Positions 1 to 13,640 of a stretch of DNA of 64,000 nt are shown here, in pieces. The translations under genes were made by a program, and so were the position numbers. How positions within the stretch are numbered: the first letter of the stretch is position 1; each line of letters starts with the position of its first letter. The notes beneath the pieces were generated by a model. That model searched no databases. It worked only from the letters and a program-made list of their open reading frames with translations, and was not told the DNA's origin. Location: the NCBI GenBank assembly GCA_018389105.1, contig JACATO010000307.1, positions 831,001 through 895,000 on the forward strand, given 5' to 3'. Origin of the DNA: Nautilus pompilius. Its lineage: Eukaryota; Mollusca; Cephalopoda; Nautilida; Nautilidae.

Positions 1-492
1 CAATCCTCTTATCGCAAAAATTGCTATAAGCCAAACTATACGACTAAAACCTTTTTATTCTTTCTTCAACATTTAAGACCACCACTAATCATCCTTGATA
101 ATGTGGATATTCTGTGCCAGAGCTGCATGTAGGTCTAACCAATAATTTATGAAGAAAAATGAGCAGCTAAAGTTTTACCATTTTTAGTATGATTCAGCAT
201 ACTCATTGACTTAAAGGCACATTGTTATCAATTATGATACTTTACAGTTTGATATCAGTATGTTTGAGGATCAGATACCTGTTTTTGGAGAAATTATTTT
301 TCATTCTTTAGAAAAACCTACTAAATGATTTAAACCAAACTAAAAATGTTTTACATCAATGCTGTTATTAGCCTATGTGGCAATTTTTGGATTACTAGTT
401 TTGAGGGTTTCAGTTTGGATCCCGATTGGGGCAGGCTTGGTGTACCATACATCCCAGCATGGTTTTGCTTCACTCCTCATCATCAGCTGGCC

Positions 493-586
493 AGGTGGGT
501 TTTCTCCCACAAAAATAAATTTAAGAATTCTAGTAAGCATTTTGTTGGGCAGACATTCATTGAGAAAGACAGAAAAAAACCCACCT
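493..586. repeat. 11-base inverted repeat in a GC-richer patch
   Basis: AGGTGGGTTTT (493-503) and its exact reverse complement AAAACCCACCT (576-586) flank about 72 bases. The surrounding 400-640 region is less AT-rich than its neighbours and may be an old insertion. No coding match was recognised. Confidence 0.6.
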
Positions 587-660
587 CTCGCTGGTACAAC
601 TCCAAATCACTGACCTGCGACCTGCCTGTTGACAGAATACAAAACCTTACCACATAATTT

Positions 661-2399
661 AGTGTCATGTGCAAATTTCTCAATCTTACTATGAATTCTC
701 TGTTGGTGACATTTATAACTTGCTGAATTTATTAACAAATATTAAAAAGGTTGCTACTTATGCCAAAATTTTTGCATCATTCTAGTATAAATTTCTAAGT
801 TTGCATGATATGTTACATTAGCATACTGAAGTGCATACTGCTTTGTAGTTTTTCATATACTTAAATGAATTGAAAAATGTTCAACAATGAAAATATGAAA
901 ATTTGAAATTTAACATGCAAATATTTGATCTTATAAATCATGACGACAAATGGGACACAATTAGAAGTATTCAAAAGCTGACATTTAGAAGTGGTCATGG
1001 GTACATTGTCAAGCTGTACGAGCATAGATCTGAAGGTAGATTCTGTTACTATGTAAAACTTTTTGCCATGGCTATATACCAAAATATTTGTTTTGCTAAG
1101 AGACATTTGTGCAGCCATATCAAATGTGTTACTGCAATCAAGATAAAAACATCAATAAGTTCTAATAGCCAAAGATATTCTAGATAAACTATTTGCCTAT
1201 TTTCATGAATTACTGACTAATGAAATAGACAGTTGAAGGACAAAAGCTTTCATGTAGAAAAATTATTACTGGGTATAAGATGATTTAAAATTGGTGTCTG
1301 TCAGTTAAAAATGTGGCAAAGTTGACCATTAACCTGAAAGTCATTGTTAATCTTGGCACAAGAAATTAATGTATAAAAAAAAGAAGAAAAAGCAGAAAAT
1401 GACTAAGTGGATTGCAATAAACTGTATCACCTATAGTAGAATTTTGTGATAGTAAATCATTCACTGGCGATAAGAATCTTTCAATGATTTGCTTAAAACA
1501 AAAATTAATTAAAAAAAACAACAAAAATGTTGACTTTTAAAAATCTTAATTTATAAAGAATATTTAACATTTTTATTACATACATTTTTTTAAAAAGTAA
1601 TATGGATTAATTTTAATATGTTTGGTTTATAATTAATATTTAATCTATAAAACAAACATGGTGGAATTGCAATGCATTTTGAAACATTAATTTATGTATT
1701 TATTAAGAATTTTTATAAAAAGCAGATTATCCACGACACTCATGATTTTATTTATTTTCTATGCTTACTGAGATGCAATTTTTTATCATCAAATTTGAAA
1801 TTTACAAAAACATTATGAGGCACAGAGCAGAAAATTTTAATTGTGTCAAGAATTAATTAACCTAGCCTTTTCTTTTTGATTCAATCAGCACAAGATATTC
1901 ATCTCAAAAAGATGCCAAATGAAGCAGCAATATTTAAATAAACTATCTCTATCTGATAAAAAAAAAAAGATAATTAAGTCCTATGCTTCAAAATAAAATC
2001 TACTCTTGATTATTCATAGGTGAATTATGTGGTCTGGGTTGTAGATTAACTATGCTGCATTTAAAAAAAAATAAACAACTACAGAGCCCTTAAGGTAAGG
2101 TTGTGAACTGATACTGGTGGCATAGTGTCATTGACTTTTCCTTTCTTTTATCCATTACACTCATTTGCACCATCACATGCAATGGTTCTATTTTCAGAGT
2201 CTCTCCACATGTAGCACACCCCTATTCAATAAATTAAAAGGTCATCCAACAGCCAATTTAATTCTGTCTATTATCCTTGCAAGTGGAAAGAAATTTACTT
2301 CTTTTCATATTTTGTTTTATTTTTCTCAATGTCAGAAAATAAGCATAAACATGTTGTAATAAGATTTAAGAAAAGCTTGCAAAAAAAGGTAGTATAGTG
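661..2399. other. AT-rich tract, nothing recognised
   Basis: Only short open frames and A/T homopolymers; no repeat family or exon could be supported. Confidence 0.6.
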
Positions 2400-3785
2400 T
2401 AAGTGGCTCTTAAATCAGTGAAAAAGGAGTGATGCTGGAGTGGTTCAACCAAAAGAGAGTCAAAGGACTTCAATGACTAGAAACAAGTTTTACTTTCATG
2501 ACTTAGGAATGGAAGGAAATTTTAATACATAATCTGGAAGAAGCAATGGCATTTCATCTGAGAAATAAGCATTCAAAGTGAAAAGTTAAGGTGAAATCAG
2601 TCAGTTGCTGCTGATTTTTCAGAAATTTATGAAAGTGAAAACTTGGAGCAATCCAGATGGAACTGTTTACCAACAAGAATTGTAGCATTTTAAAGTTGAT
2701 GCTGCACTCCCGACCACAAATTCAGTAAATATGAGCCAAAAGGTGGCTCACACAAACTTAAACTGTGTCATTGGTGAAGCTAAGAAAACATAGTTTTTTA
2801 AAGGAACTAAACCCAATTATGCCAGTAGATTATTTCAGCAACAGATGGATCATTCTTTTTTCAAAGAGGGGAGGTTCACAAAAAAGGTAGTTTCTGGAGT
2901 TAAGCAAATCGAAACACTTTCCAGAAAACGATCTTCTATTATTAGAAAATGTAGCTCCCACCCAAATGAAAGTGTTTTAAAATCTGAAAATGACAATAAT
3001 TTTGAAAAATTTTAACCTTCAAATGTGATGGTTGTAATTTAGCCTCTGCACCAGGAGGTGATAGCATGTATGAAAAGACATCACAAAGCAAAATATTTAC
3101 AAGTGGATAGAAAATAACAGTTTCGGAGACAATTTATGAAATGACCAGAGTGTAGAATCTAATGAAACCTGTTACACTTATAAGATTGTAGAACAAAGTC
3201 CTTAAAGAATTTGATGGGGAAGAAATTTCAGGAGCCATCTTAGCAGCGATTTCACAGCAGATGTAAGTTGTGAAAATATTTAAAGCCAAAAATATTGATG
3301 AATGCTAGAGAAATCACCATGAACCAGGCTATGAGCTATCAACTGATGATGAGACTGTGAAGCAAACTCAAGGATAAACAAGTCAGTCAAGCAAAAGCGA
3401 GAGGAGCAAAACTGATGCTTGTGCATTGCATCAGTCAGTACTGTGTTCAACTATTCAAAATCTCCCTGACTACTTGGAGTAGCAAGAGGAAACACCAATT
3501 ACTGACAAACTAGTTCTATGTACGCTACATATGAATATAAGGCCAATCAATGAAATAAAAAAACATCAAATTAATACTTATGAAAAAAAAACAAACTAAA
3601 CAATGCAAATATTTACTATTTTCTTTTTGTAATGCATATTTATCTTTACATCTAAGTCTTCATTCTGTTTCAACTAAGTTTTAAAAGCAAATATAATAAA
3701 TATGTTAATATAGGTTAATTTATGTTTTCTACTATCTGAAGTTTCCAACCCCAGCATAACATCAGAAAATCAAAAATTGACTGTA
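2400..3785 (+). pseudogene. Decayed jerky/TIGD-type Tigger transposase
   Basis: A heavily mutated plus-strand relic readable in shifting frames. From 5' to 3': LEWFNQKR (near 2435), VAADFSEIYESENLE with CLPTR (2605-2690), PDHKFSKYEPKGGSHKLKLC (near 2712-2770), LLLLENV near the second catalytic block (2930-2960), HQEVIACMKRHHKAKYLQVD (near 3041-3110, the usual third-Asp block with the Asp itself lost), and LE-QEETPITDKLVL near the C-terminus (about 3473-3520). The first catalytic DETG block is missing. A possible right terminal repeat ends at 3783 before TA (reverse-complemented CAGTCAATTTTTGATTTTCT). I found no matching left end. Confidence 0.65.
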
Positions 3786-6700
3786 TAAAGAAATCTGAAA
3801 GAAGCGAATTCCTTGGGTAGAACTGCTTGGTTTGTTAAAGTAATTTTTTTCAATTTCAGATAGTAGCAAAAATTGTTTTTTTTTTTTTTTCCTGGAAAAA
3901 GCTTGCAACATATTGAAATCATCAAATTATATTTGTTACAATTTTCTGGTACACTTAAATTTACTACTTACAATCTAAAAAAAATTACCATCTTAAATGT
4001 TTAAGGAATTTTCATTGCATGCTAGTTAGTAGCTGGATGCCTCCATTGCCACTAATCCACATTTTGAAATCTGAACAAGTCTGTGCATAGTCTTCCAATC
4101 CTATGTAAACAAAACATTTGTGGCATTCATTATTTTTAATAATATTTTAATAATAATCCTAAAAAATAGTTTAAATCTGATCATGATTTACACCCAATGC
4201 TTTAGGTTTTAAAACTTTAATCTATTAAAATATTTTTTTGCCTTCTACGCTTAGCACATGATGAATTAGTTGATAATACTCAAACAAAACAAAAGGAATG
4301 TTTTATGGTAACATAAAAATTTAGCTAAAATATACATCACATATAAAATTAATGAAAAATTTTTGCACAAAGGTGACAGAGATTAAAATTACATTAAGAG
4401 AAAATGAAGATTAAAATAATTAAAAAAAAACCCACCTCTTTCACATTCAAAAACAAACTAACCAAAAAATTAGCGAACTTCTGTAGCCATTTTTTTACCA
4501 AAATCCATGGTACATTTGTTTTCCACAGTGTAACTTTATTTATAAGCAAATAACAATAACTGGTATATTTATAGGTCTTGGACCAACTTTGCTTAATTCC
4601 AATAATGTTTTTACTATGATATTTATTGATATTTTTCTCATGTGAAGCTTTTCAAGATGCACTCTATAAATTTCATCTCAATTTCTTTTGATTTATAGAC
4701 ATAGCTGTATGTTTTCCTTTCAGTTTTCAGTCTTACCTCTGAACATATTTTTATCAATACCCAATTCTATTTCTACATCATATTATAGACAGCTGCTCTC
4801 TCTCTTTTATCTCTTCATCACTTTATTCTGAGCACTTTCTTCATGCACCTGTTTCCAATAGAATCCAAGCTACATTTTTTCTTTTTTTCTTCTTTCTCAT
4901 CCTCAACATTTTTGTCTACAAATAAGCACTAACCAGATAATTCTAGGTGTGTCAGGTTTCCCCTAAATCAGGTGCACACTATGGTGGAATAATTTTAATT
5001 AGTTCACAAATTATTGTAAGTAAAAAAAAATCTCATCCAATCTTACCAGGTCATAGTTGAGGCCATAAACAGCTCAAGAAGTTTAGAATAGTTTTTGATG
5101 ATTATTTTGTCAAAGAATTTTGCACAACTTAGCTACTGCATATTCAATAGCTAATCATGAACAGTTTGGAATTATTCATGGCAAGCTCATGGATATTATG
5201 TAACAAGGTTAAACAGAAGTTTTTAACAAAACTACAGGTTGTACTGTTCCATAATTTTATGATTATAAAATTTTAAATATATATATATAACTGTATTTTT
5301 ATTTCTATGTTAACGTTTAGTATGCCCGGCTAACCTGTAGTCTTCCAACAGTTTTGGGCAATTTAAAACTAAAAATATGAGATGAGCTGAAAGGACATCT
5401 TGTTTAAACCAGTCCCAGGTGTCAATGATTAAATTTAAAGGGAAGAGACCTCTTGGGGTAAAGTTTGGGCTATTAAAGTTAAGTTTAGAAAGTAAAATGA
5501 AAATGGTACCAAATAACAAAAATAGCTGCTCTCTGTCTCTCTCTCTGTGTATATTTATATCTGAACTTAAATTCAGACCTTTAGTTAGAAATGTCAGAAA
5601 GATATTTTAAGTATTTTTGGATCACTTAAAGATTTCTATCTGCAATAGCAAATGGAAGTGAATTATTTATTTTTTCCTATTAGTCAAGAAGAATCCCCAA
5701 GTTTGTTTTCTTTTAAGCATGATAATGGTGAATGAATCCTTTAAGAAGAAAAATTGTGCTGAAAAATGGCTTACTGGTGATTTTGATCTGTTGTCTCACA
5801 ACCACAGTATGATACAATGTTTCCATCAGTCATGCAACACACAAGCAGAGTACATCATTAACATACATGCAGATATGAATGGGTTTTAAATATACAGTGA
5901 CCAACCATTTTCTGTATAAAGTTGAATTTCTCCAAGTTTCATTAAAAAAACAAAACAACTTTGAAAGATGAAAGGCCTTTGTGGATTGGAATAGATATCT
6001 GAGATCTATGGATTGACTAATATCACAACTGAATGTGTAGATGCTACAAAGAAAACCAGAAACAACAAAACTTGAAAACATTTCTAACCTTTCTCTCAAT
6101 AATAAGAACATATCCTTAGAAAACTCCTTATGTCCAGTCCCTTTTTTTTTTTTTAATTTCCACACTGTTGTTGTTTTGTTCCTTGAGTGATACTATACTA
6201 AGTAAGAACTTTTATTTATCAATCATTAGATTGGCATTCCTCTCTGGTTATCCTGTGGTGAATGCATCATGTCAATGATGTAATTGCATTTGTCATGCTT
6301 TTGCTTTTAACGTTGAGGAACATCTACTACCATGAGAGTACAGTTCTCACTCTTAACTTTTCTTTCTGAACCATAAAAAGAAACCAAATAAAAAATTTAC
6401 CAGCAGTTCAAACAACTTTAATTTTTGTTGTAATTAAACTCCACCCTAGTGTTTCAGGTATTTGCTGGTGTGACTTACAAAATATACTGTAGACATCCAG
6501 TCGAGATGTTACAATGTTACTTAAATTTATTTTTGAGAAAAAAACTGAGAAACATTTTCCTTGTTTATTCATTAAAGCTTCTTTTATTTTTCAGAAAAAA
6601 GTCAGACATTAAGTAGTTGTACAGGTACATAATCAGTCAATGTCTGTCTGCACTGGATAAAAAGTCTCATAGTATTAACAGTTAACCATTTCCACTGTTT

Positions 6701-7719
6701 TCACAGAGACCGTCCTGGATATAAGCTATTAACAGGGAACTAAAATAAAGGGAATGACAAAAACCAACATCCTTATTTTTATAATGCAAAACTACCAGAT
6801 GGTACTGGGAAATGTTGATTCTCAAAACAGTCTGGTTATTACACTGAGGTGCATCAATCTTGTTGTGTCAATTCTGCACTATACTTTGATCTGGAGAGAG
6901 AAGTTATAGACTGTCATCTGGGAGTGCTTTGCCTAGACTGTGTGGTATCCACTTGGGGTGGTATGGTTTATCATGTTTTTTCAACCAATTCACCAGCTGG
7001 AATCTACTCTAGGTGTTCAAAGTTTTCTTCCACCCACCAAACAAGAGGAGTCCTCACATTGGCAGATGCTAACATACATTGGACATTAATGTACGTCATT
7101 ATTACAAGGAAGCTACATACCTTACCTACCCAGTTAATGATCTACTTCCCATATTTAAACCAATAGGATAATCAGAAATATAGCACAATATAACATCTTA
7201 AGTTAAAATTGACTCTACAAATATACATAACAAGTTCCTTAAACTGTTATTTAGCAAAAAAACACAAAGGCCTTTGTTATTTGAATATACATGGGTTTAT
7301 ACAAACTTTAATAATGTTTATATGATTAAATGAACTTCAGAATATAAAAAGGCTATTTTTTTTAAAAAAAAAAGTGTCAACATGTTCCATTGAATAAATA
7401 AATAACATTCTCAAGGGATCACTTATTCTATCACATTTAGAGCAGCAAATGTTGTTGTTTAATTAAAATATTAACAAGTAGATTTTTTTAATTCAAGGAC
7501 TTTTCCAATCATATTTAATTGTCATTTAAAAAAAAAAGTTTCTTTTAGGAAAATACATTAATTTAATTCACTTCACTATAGAATATTAGCTTCACCTGAT
7601 CCATAATTATTTGTGGTAATCTAGCTGCTCAGTTCTTAACATGCACAGGTAGTCAAAATCACTGCATCTTCCAAAAGTAACTCAGATTTTTGTTTAATTT
7701 AATTACACTATATATACCA
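3786..7719. other. AT-rich tract, nothing recognised
   Basis: Low-complexity A/T runs. A less AT-rich patch at 6840-7150 has a 105-residue open frame without a recognisable domain. Pyrimidine-rich stretches occur near 4790-4900. Confidence 0.55.
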
Positions 7720-8040
7720 GTAGTTAAGCATTTTTTTGTTTTCTAATTGATCATTTATGCATGTCTTTTATTAAAGATAATAATACACTTTAGTCCAAAC
7801 AAAATTGCAAAGTGTGCAAACAAAATTGCAAAGTGTGTCTATAGTGAAGTTTACTGCTCTGTTACCTACTCCATCTCCATAAATAATTACCACATCAAGG
7901 ATGCCTAGCACAGCGGCTTATGAATATCAAATAATGCTCAAGTGACTGTATTAAGTTAAAAATGTACTTTTCGTACTGTGAGACAATAATTACTCTAAAA
8001 TCAAAGTGATACAATAATTTTGGATACCACTGTACATAAA
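7720..8040. repeat. Tc1/mariner-like end repeat, copy A
   Basis: Diverged copy of a repeat also found at 12225-12575. Shared blocks include TGCAAAGTGTG, TTTACTGCT, GAATATCAAA and ACAATAATTTTGG. The right end, reverse-complemented, reads CAGTGGTATCCAAAATTATT, like Tc1-type terminal repeats. It contains a 21-base tandem duplication (7796-7837). It abuts the Tigger MITE at 8045. Confidence 0.5.
7796..7837. repeat. 21-base tandem duplication
   Basis: CAAACAAAATTGCAAAGTGTG occurs twice head to tail inside repeat copy A. Copy B has only a single equivalent, so the duplication is private to copy A. Confidence 0.9.
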
Positions 8041-8044
8041 TATA

Positions 8045-8643
8045 CAGTCGACCCCCGCGTAATCGCGGTTCAGCATTTGGGGCCCTGGTTATTCGCGGAA
8101 TTTTCCTTATAACCTAACTAATAATTGTTCGTGGAAACCCCCACATATTCACGGAATCGCAAATATCTTCTGCAATTTTTTTATGGCTTTTTCGTGGCAA
8201 TATATATTTTTTTCACGCTTTTTAACTGTAAATTATTAATAACAATATAATTTACTAATTTTGTAATATAAATATTAATGTAAATTCAGCAAAATATCAA
8301 TATAAAATAAACGCTATTGGCTGGAAGTTTGAAAGTAGCCAATCCGAGAGCGTTATTCATTTCTCCTTGCTGCTGATTGGCTGCTGCCCATGAGGCGCTG
8401 TCTCAGGCAGATGCAGCCCAGCATCATCCCAGTTTACCGCGTGTAGCTATCTCGAGTGTTTCGCTGAGTGTTGTATTTTTTATTAAATTATTATTATATA
8501 TTTACTTATATTTTTTAAATTATATTTTACGTTATATTTTGACGTTTATAGGCATTTTTATGGACCACGTCCAATATTCGCGGTTTTTCACTCTTCGCAG
8601 GTGCTCTAGGAACGCAACCCCCGCGAATACCGGGGGACAACTG
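8045..8643. mobile_element. Non-autonomous Tigger (pogo) element, 599 bases
   Basis: The left end CAGTCGACCCCCGCGTAATC and the right end, reverse-complemented CAGTTGTCCCCCGGTATTCG, are inverted repeats of the Tigger type. Both sides are flanked by TA (8043-8044 and 8644-8645), the expected target duplication. The interior has no transposase but keeps a GC-richer stretch (about 8310-8470) with several attggctg/ccaat motifs, which may be the promoter remnant of the parent element. A short open frame at 8377-8658 lies in this stretch and runs through the right terminal repeat, so I do not regard it as a gene. Confidence 0.85.
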
Positions 8644-8768
8644 TATTATGTTACCTAAGTTACAACAACTAATATAAGTCTGCACAAATTATACATTTAA
8701 AACATGCACCCGTGCATTCAAGATTTTTTTTTTAAATATTGAAAATATAAGTTATCATAATAAACATA

Positions 8769-8835
8769 GAAGGCATATTCAAATGAAACCCAGCTGAAAG
8801 AGCACTGTCATAATGGTGTCTGGCCAGATATCAAC
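8769..8835. repeat. Copy of the palindromic MITE family
   Basis: Begins after TA with GAAGGCATATTCAAATGAAA and continues CCCAGCTGAAAGAGC, then CATAATGGTGTCTGGC. It matches the reverse complement of the MITE at 58652. The other inverted end is not obvious, so the copy is truncated or belongs to a longer relative. Confidence 0.55.
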
Positions 8836-11800
8836 TGACTGTCACCATTACATAATTTGTTTGTTTGATTCAGCAGAACCTGCTTGGCCATATTAGCACA
8901 CAGCCAAATTCTATCTAATCTTTTAGTAGAGATTTATAATTATCACTACCAATATATTTAAAAAAAGATTCTTCTTTTTTATCTGGTAAACAGAAGGAAG
9001 ACTCTTTTGAGAATTAAATTCTATGAAGATGACAATTGGGAGAATCCAGATTTAGAGTATCATAATAAGGATTGCAGGTCCCATAGTCAAAGTTTTTATT
9101 TATTTAGTTATCAATTATTCTCCAGCCACCTTCTCTGTTAAAAATTGCATCCCAAAATACCCTTTTTCTTTGTTCAGTTCTGCCTGTCAGTATAACATAA
9201 CTTGTATTTCTCTAATTTGTTGTTTTACTATGCAATCTTTTAGTTTTAATATTAAACTCAAGGTGAAAAAGAAAATTTGTCTTATTCTATTTTCAACAAT
9301 CGCATAAATTAATCTACTTTTGTTGGTTTATGTCAAAGTCAGAATGATACAAATGTTCTATTGTCAGCACAATAGCGGCTGTGGTTAGAATTAGAAATGA
9401 AAGCCATATGAAAGCGACAACAAGAAAATGGCTGTGGTCAGCTCTGATTCTAAAACAGAACCTGTAAAATTTCTCCTGAGAATTTGAGGAAGAAAATAAA
9501 ACTCAGATTCATCAATCATAGATTAACCTTGTCCCCACCCACCCACAAACACATATACAGAGGAATTCCCTACTCTCCCTGCAGCATCTAAAAAAAGGTG
9601 GTGGAAGGTTGCATAAATCAAAGTACAAAGGAATTTGGAGACAAAACTGAGCTTGTCAGAAACTGCTGATTTCCCTGGTGCAAGCAGAACCCCTTTCAGA
9701 GTTTCCCAGGTACCAGCAATTATGTACATGAACTTCTATGTTGATTGTTTTCTAAGACTGTAATCTTTAGATTGTAATCAATCAGTTTATATACTTTTAT
9801 CATTCTCAAGAGGCTAATAAATAACAGCAAAATTCTAAATGCGGTAGCTGCTGTCTTTGACATTATTATGTTTGACTGGTTTTCCTGGACTAAATTCATG
9901 CATCCAAATTACATACTTGTCAAAACTATATTTTTATTAGTCTTCTTTTCTTACTCTTTCTCATTTCAGTTACCAGGTACCAGCAGATGGTTGTTATCTA
10001 TTTTTTTTTTATTTTTCCAAATTATATATTTATTTTAAAAAAAAATTCTTTAGGCATTTTTATATAGGAGTTAAGTGCAATGAGTAATATTTAAATGACA
10101 ACCTCTTCCTTTCCTTTCCCTATTTAGAAAATTATTTTTCATGTTGTATGATATAATGTGGTTCAAAACCCTTTAGCATCTAGCTCCAGCCAGCAGACTG
10201 ACTTTGTTCTGTATATGTGATACATGAAACAAAATTTAAAAGTAAAAGTAAAATAAATGGAGAACATCTAACCTTATGATAGCTACAACAGAAAAAAAAC
10301 TTTAGAAGAACAGTAATTCCTTCATATAATTTTTTTTTTTAAAATATGGGTATATGGCTCTAATACAAATCTGGCAGAGATGTATCATTACAGCTGATGC
10401 CTTTATTTACTCACCTTATGTTCAGAATCATAATAGTGGAGAATTTTTGCTTTTTGCTAAAATGTATTTTTCCTTTCCTTTAGCACATGATTCCAAATGA
10501 GTTAAAAGACCATGTTGTTGCTTTAAATCTCTAACATTACAGGAAACAAAAAGAAAACAACAGAAATTCCTGATCTATCACTAACTAGAGAAAAGCAGTT
10601 TTGTGTATTTTCTTTTAGCCATTTATATCAATCTGGAATACCATTGTCTACCATGCCACAACCTTGATGATGCTGGGAAGTTGAGGCAACAAGCTGCAGC
10701 TGGTTACCAGTCTTTACAAACTAACTCTACTACAGTGTTTTGGAAAAAAAAAAAACATATTAGAGATGCCACCAAAGGCCACAAAAAAGAGTTAGCATGC
10801 AAATCTTGACTTTTTTCTTTAAGTGATTAGAAGATGTGAATACAAAATAAAAATAAATAATTTTAGACACAGGGAAGCATTTTAAACAACCCTCAAGTAG
10901 TATCCCAAGTTGAGGCAGATAATTCTAACAGTTTTTCAAAATAGTCTTGATTCTGGTGTTTAGTCATTAGACAGAGAAAAGAAGGTACACATATTTTAGA
11001 AGTTACTATTACCTATCTAAATCACTTCCAAAATATTTAGATACATAAAAAAATTATATATATATATAAACTCATGCTCATACATGAAATTAATTTTTGT
11101 GAATTGTTATAATGCCTAGACAAAAAAACAACATACAGGTTAGATGACACGTGCCAGTAGTTTTATTGTGTATACCGCACCTCTATATATTATATACACA
11201 AACATGCTTGAACAGCAGCTGTGTGTTCATCTATGGACTAGGAGAAGTTTGGCTTCAAATTTCTACAAGCAAGACTCCTGATTTTATCAGCAGTTTAAGC
11301 AAACAGAATAAAAAGCTGAAATGTCAGACATATATATATATATATATCTACACTTACTTCCTGCTCTTAACTAACTAGATTGAATGGACATTCAAGAACT
11401 CCCCTTTTTCTCATGGTAGGTATTTCAGGTCTCTAAGATACTGGTCCCTTTATCTCGGCTTTACTAGTTTAGAACATCTATGTACTGCCAGTAAACCCAG
11501 ATGGTGCATGCCCAAGGCAGGTACAGTGCTTGGAGAGATAATCTCTCTGTAATGCTTGATACTGTTTGTTTTTCTTTATTTCTCTAAGATGAAGACAGTA
11601 GCCATTAAAAGCCAGCTTGAGTGATCAGGCAAGCTGGCACCTCAATCTCAGCTAAGGTTTAACTCAAGATTTACAATCATGACTGATTTGATGGTTGTAA
11701 TAAAATTTTAGTATTACAAGTGTGAAGCCACCTGATTTCAAAAAAATGTTCTATTTCTCTATCACTATCTGAATCTTAAAAAATTTTTAAAATCATTTGC

Positions 11801-12224
11801 TTAATTTTTTTATTAAAAAATTTTTTTAGTTTAATGCAAAGAGAACTTTAAAAATGAAATACTCGACTGATGATCTACATAAAAATGACATTAAGTAAAC
11901 CATATTTTATTCAAATTATAGAATTTTTTGTCCCTTTCAATGGATGCACCTCTGATATCCACTGTAAACAACTACAGTATTAGTCAACTGAATGTTGGGT
12001 CTTCGAAGAAATTATTATAAAAACATCTTATCTTCTCTCTCTCTCCCATAAACCCATGCACAAAGTTTATTCTTTAGTGCTTCTTGCAAAAACATTTTTT
12101 CAGTATAAGTCATCCCTTTTCTTTCATGTTTGCACTGTATAGTACAAAAACTCTGCACACACCTGCATTTATCAATAAATATTATAAGATACATGCACTG
12201 TAATTGTCAAAATTATTTTATCAT
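8836..12224. other. AT-rich tract, nothing recognised
   Basis: Short open frames only. The minus-strand frame at 9523-9729 is in a slightly GC-richer patch but has no recognised motif. Confidence 0.55.
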
Positions 12225-12575
12225 CAAAATAATCTTGATTTTTTTTATGTAATTGTACAATGATTAATAATTTGTTTTACTTCTGATTTATCCATTTTGT
12301 TAAAAATAATCACCTTTAGTTAAAACAGACCTGCAAAGTGTGCATTTCCTGAAATTTACTGCTTTATTACTTTATAGACATTTCTCTGCAAGAAATTACT
12401 ATACTAAGAATGTTTTGTAATGACCTTGTGAATATCAAAACTATGTCTCAATGTCTTTATCATTTTAAAATGAACTTTTTACATTTTAACATACAATCAA
12501 AATGAACACTCAATATTTTGTTTAAAACATAAGTTGAGACAATAATTTTGGCCACCACCATATGTATATATTTGA
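12225..12575. repeat. Tc1/mariner-like end repeat, copy B
   Basis: Aligns collinearly with 7720-8040 through TGCAAAGTGTGC, TTTACTGCTTTATTAC, GAATATCAAAAC and GAGACAATAATTTTGG. The right end, reverse-complemented, reads GGTGGTGGCCAAAATTATTG. No left terminal repeat or transposase is recognised. Confidence 0.5.
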
Positions 12576-12639
12576 CAGGAGAGAAGGCTATTATTGGATA
12601 CCAATGATGTTTTTCAGAACAGTTGTCCAAAATAATACC

Positions 12640-13640
12640 TGCTGCATACTTGCCAACTTTCCAAAATTTTCATGGGGGAGACTTTGGCAATCCGAGTCGC
12701 GAAGTGTTCGAAAATGTAAACAAAGAACAAAGAAAACGTAAACACTCATGATTGCTTTCAGAAAAAAAACCTCTTATATAGAAGTATGGAAGTTTTGTAC
12801 AAAAGTGATTTAATTTTAACAAACTGTGAAGTTTTAGTTAATGACACGTAAATAGACAAAAATTCTGTCTTACTTTGCAAAATACACTTGTCTGGGATGT
12901 TGAGCATTTTCTAACCAAAGGAAAATCTTTCTCCCATGCTGGTTGGTATTTTGTTTCATATTTTTGGTGTTTAGGGTTTGTTTTGGGTAGAGTATGTACT
13001 ATCTTCATGACTTGTTGTCTACAAAAATATGGCAGGTTGTTGGCATCCAAGTTCGACTAAAACTGAGCTGGCTAGTGTGTATCTGACCGAAGTCACTGTC
13101 CAGTCCTTGTGTGCTCTGCCCCAGGCGTTGTGGTCCAAGTCTTTTTACTGCTGGCCCCAAAAGGAGTGTGGCTTGATTGCATTAGTCCTGTGGTAACAGG
13201 TCGAGTTCGGCCCCTACACCAGTGTGTTTTCTTTGTTTCTATCAGGGTGATGGAGCAACAGGAAGTTGTTGGAGGGGCTGGTGATGCAAGTGTGAGTTAC
13301 TGCAGAGGCCTGTGATGCAACTGGGAGTGCCTGCTGTGGGAGACAAGTCTGCAGAGTGGCAGGTAGCTATAGGAGTCAAATGGCGGATGACGATAGCGTG
13401 AACCATACACAATGGGGCGACGGGTTTGCTGATTTCTGATTGGTCATAATATGAAACTTGAAAAATGTCGACTATGGGTGATGAAAAATTGGGTTGTTTT
13501 CACATTTTATAGAGAGGGTTTTTTAAAATCGGGAGAAATGGGTCTTTTTTATGAAAAAAGTGGTAATTCGGGAGATTGATTAAAAATCAGTAGACTCTCA
13601 TGTTGCTGTGGTACAAAAGTGGGAGAAAATCCACATAGGA
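12640..13640. other. Unclassified GC-richer insert
   Basis: Begins near TACTTGCCAACTTTCC with GGGGGAGAC and ends near CGGGAGATTGATTAAAAATC. In between, 13050-13450 is clearly GC-richer, with several CG dinucleotides rare elsewhere. GGGAGA motifs recur near 13530 and 13567. I found no inverted termini and no recognisable protein. An old non-autonomous element is likely, but the class is unknown. Confidence 0.35.

Noticed and set aside
346..657. Overlapping open frames on both strands
   Set aside because: They sit in a GC-richer patch but resemble no protein, and the patch is better described by its inverted repeat.
6849..7166. 105-codon plus-strand open frame
   Set aside because: No motif recognised on either strand; probably chance in a less AT-rich patch.
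8377..8658. 93-codon open frame
   Set aside because: Lies in the non-autonomous Tigger element and runs through its right terminal repeat.
9523..9729. Minus-strand frame with LDAAG, considered as a MOCOS exon because MOCOS has LDAAS
   Set aside because: It lies on the wrong side of the identified exons for gene order, and the flanking residues do not fit.
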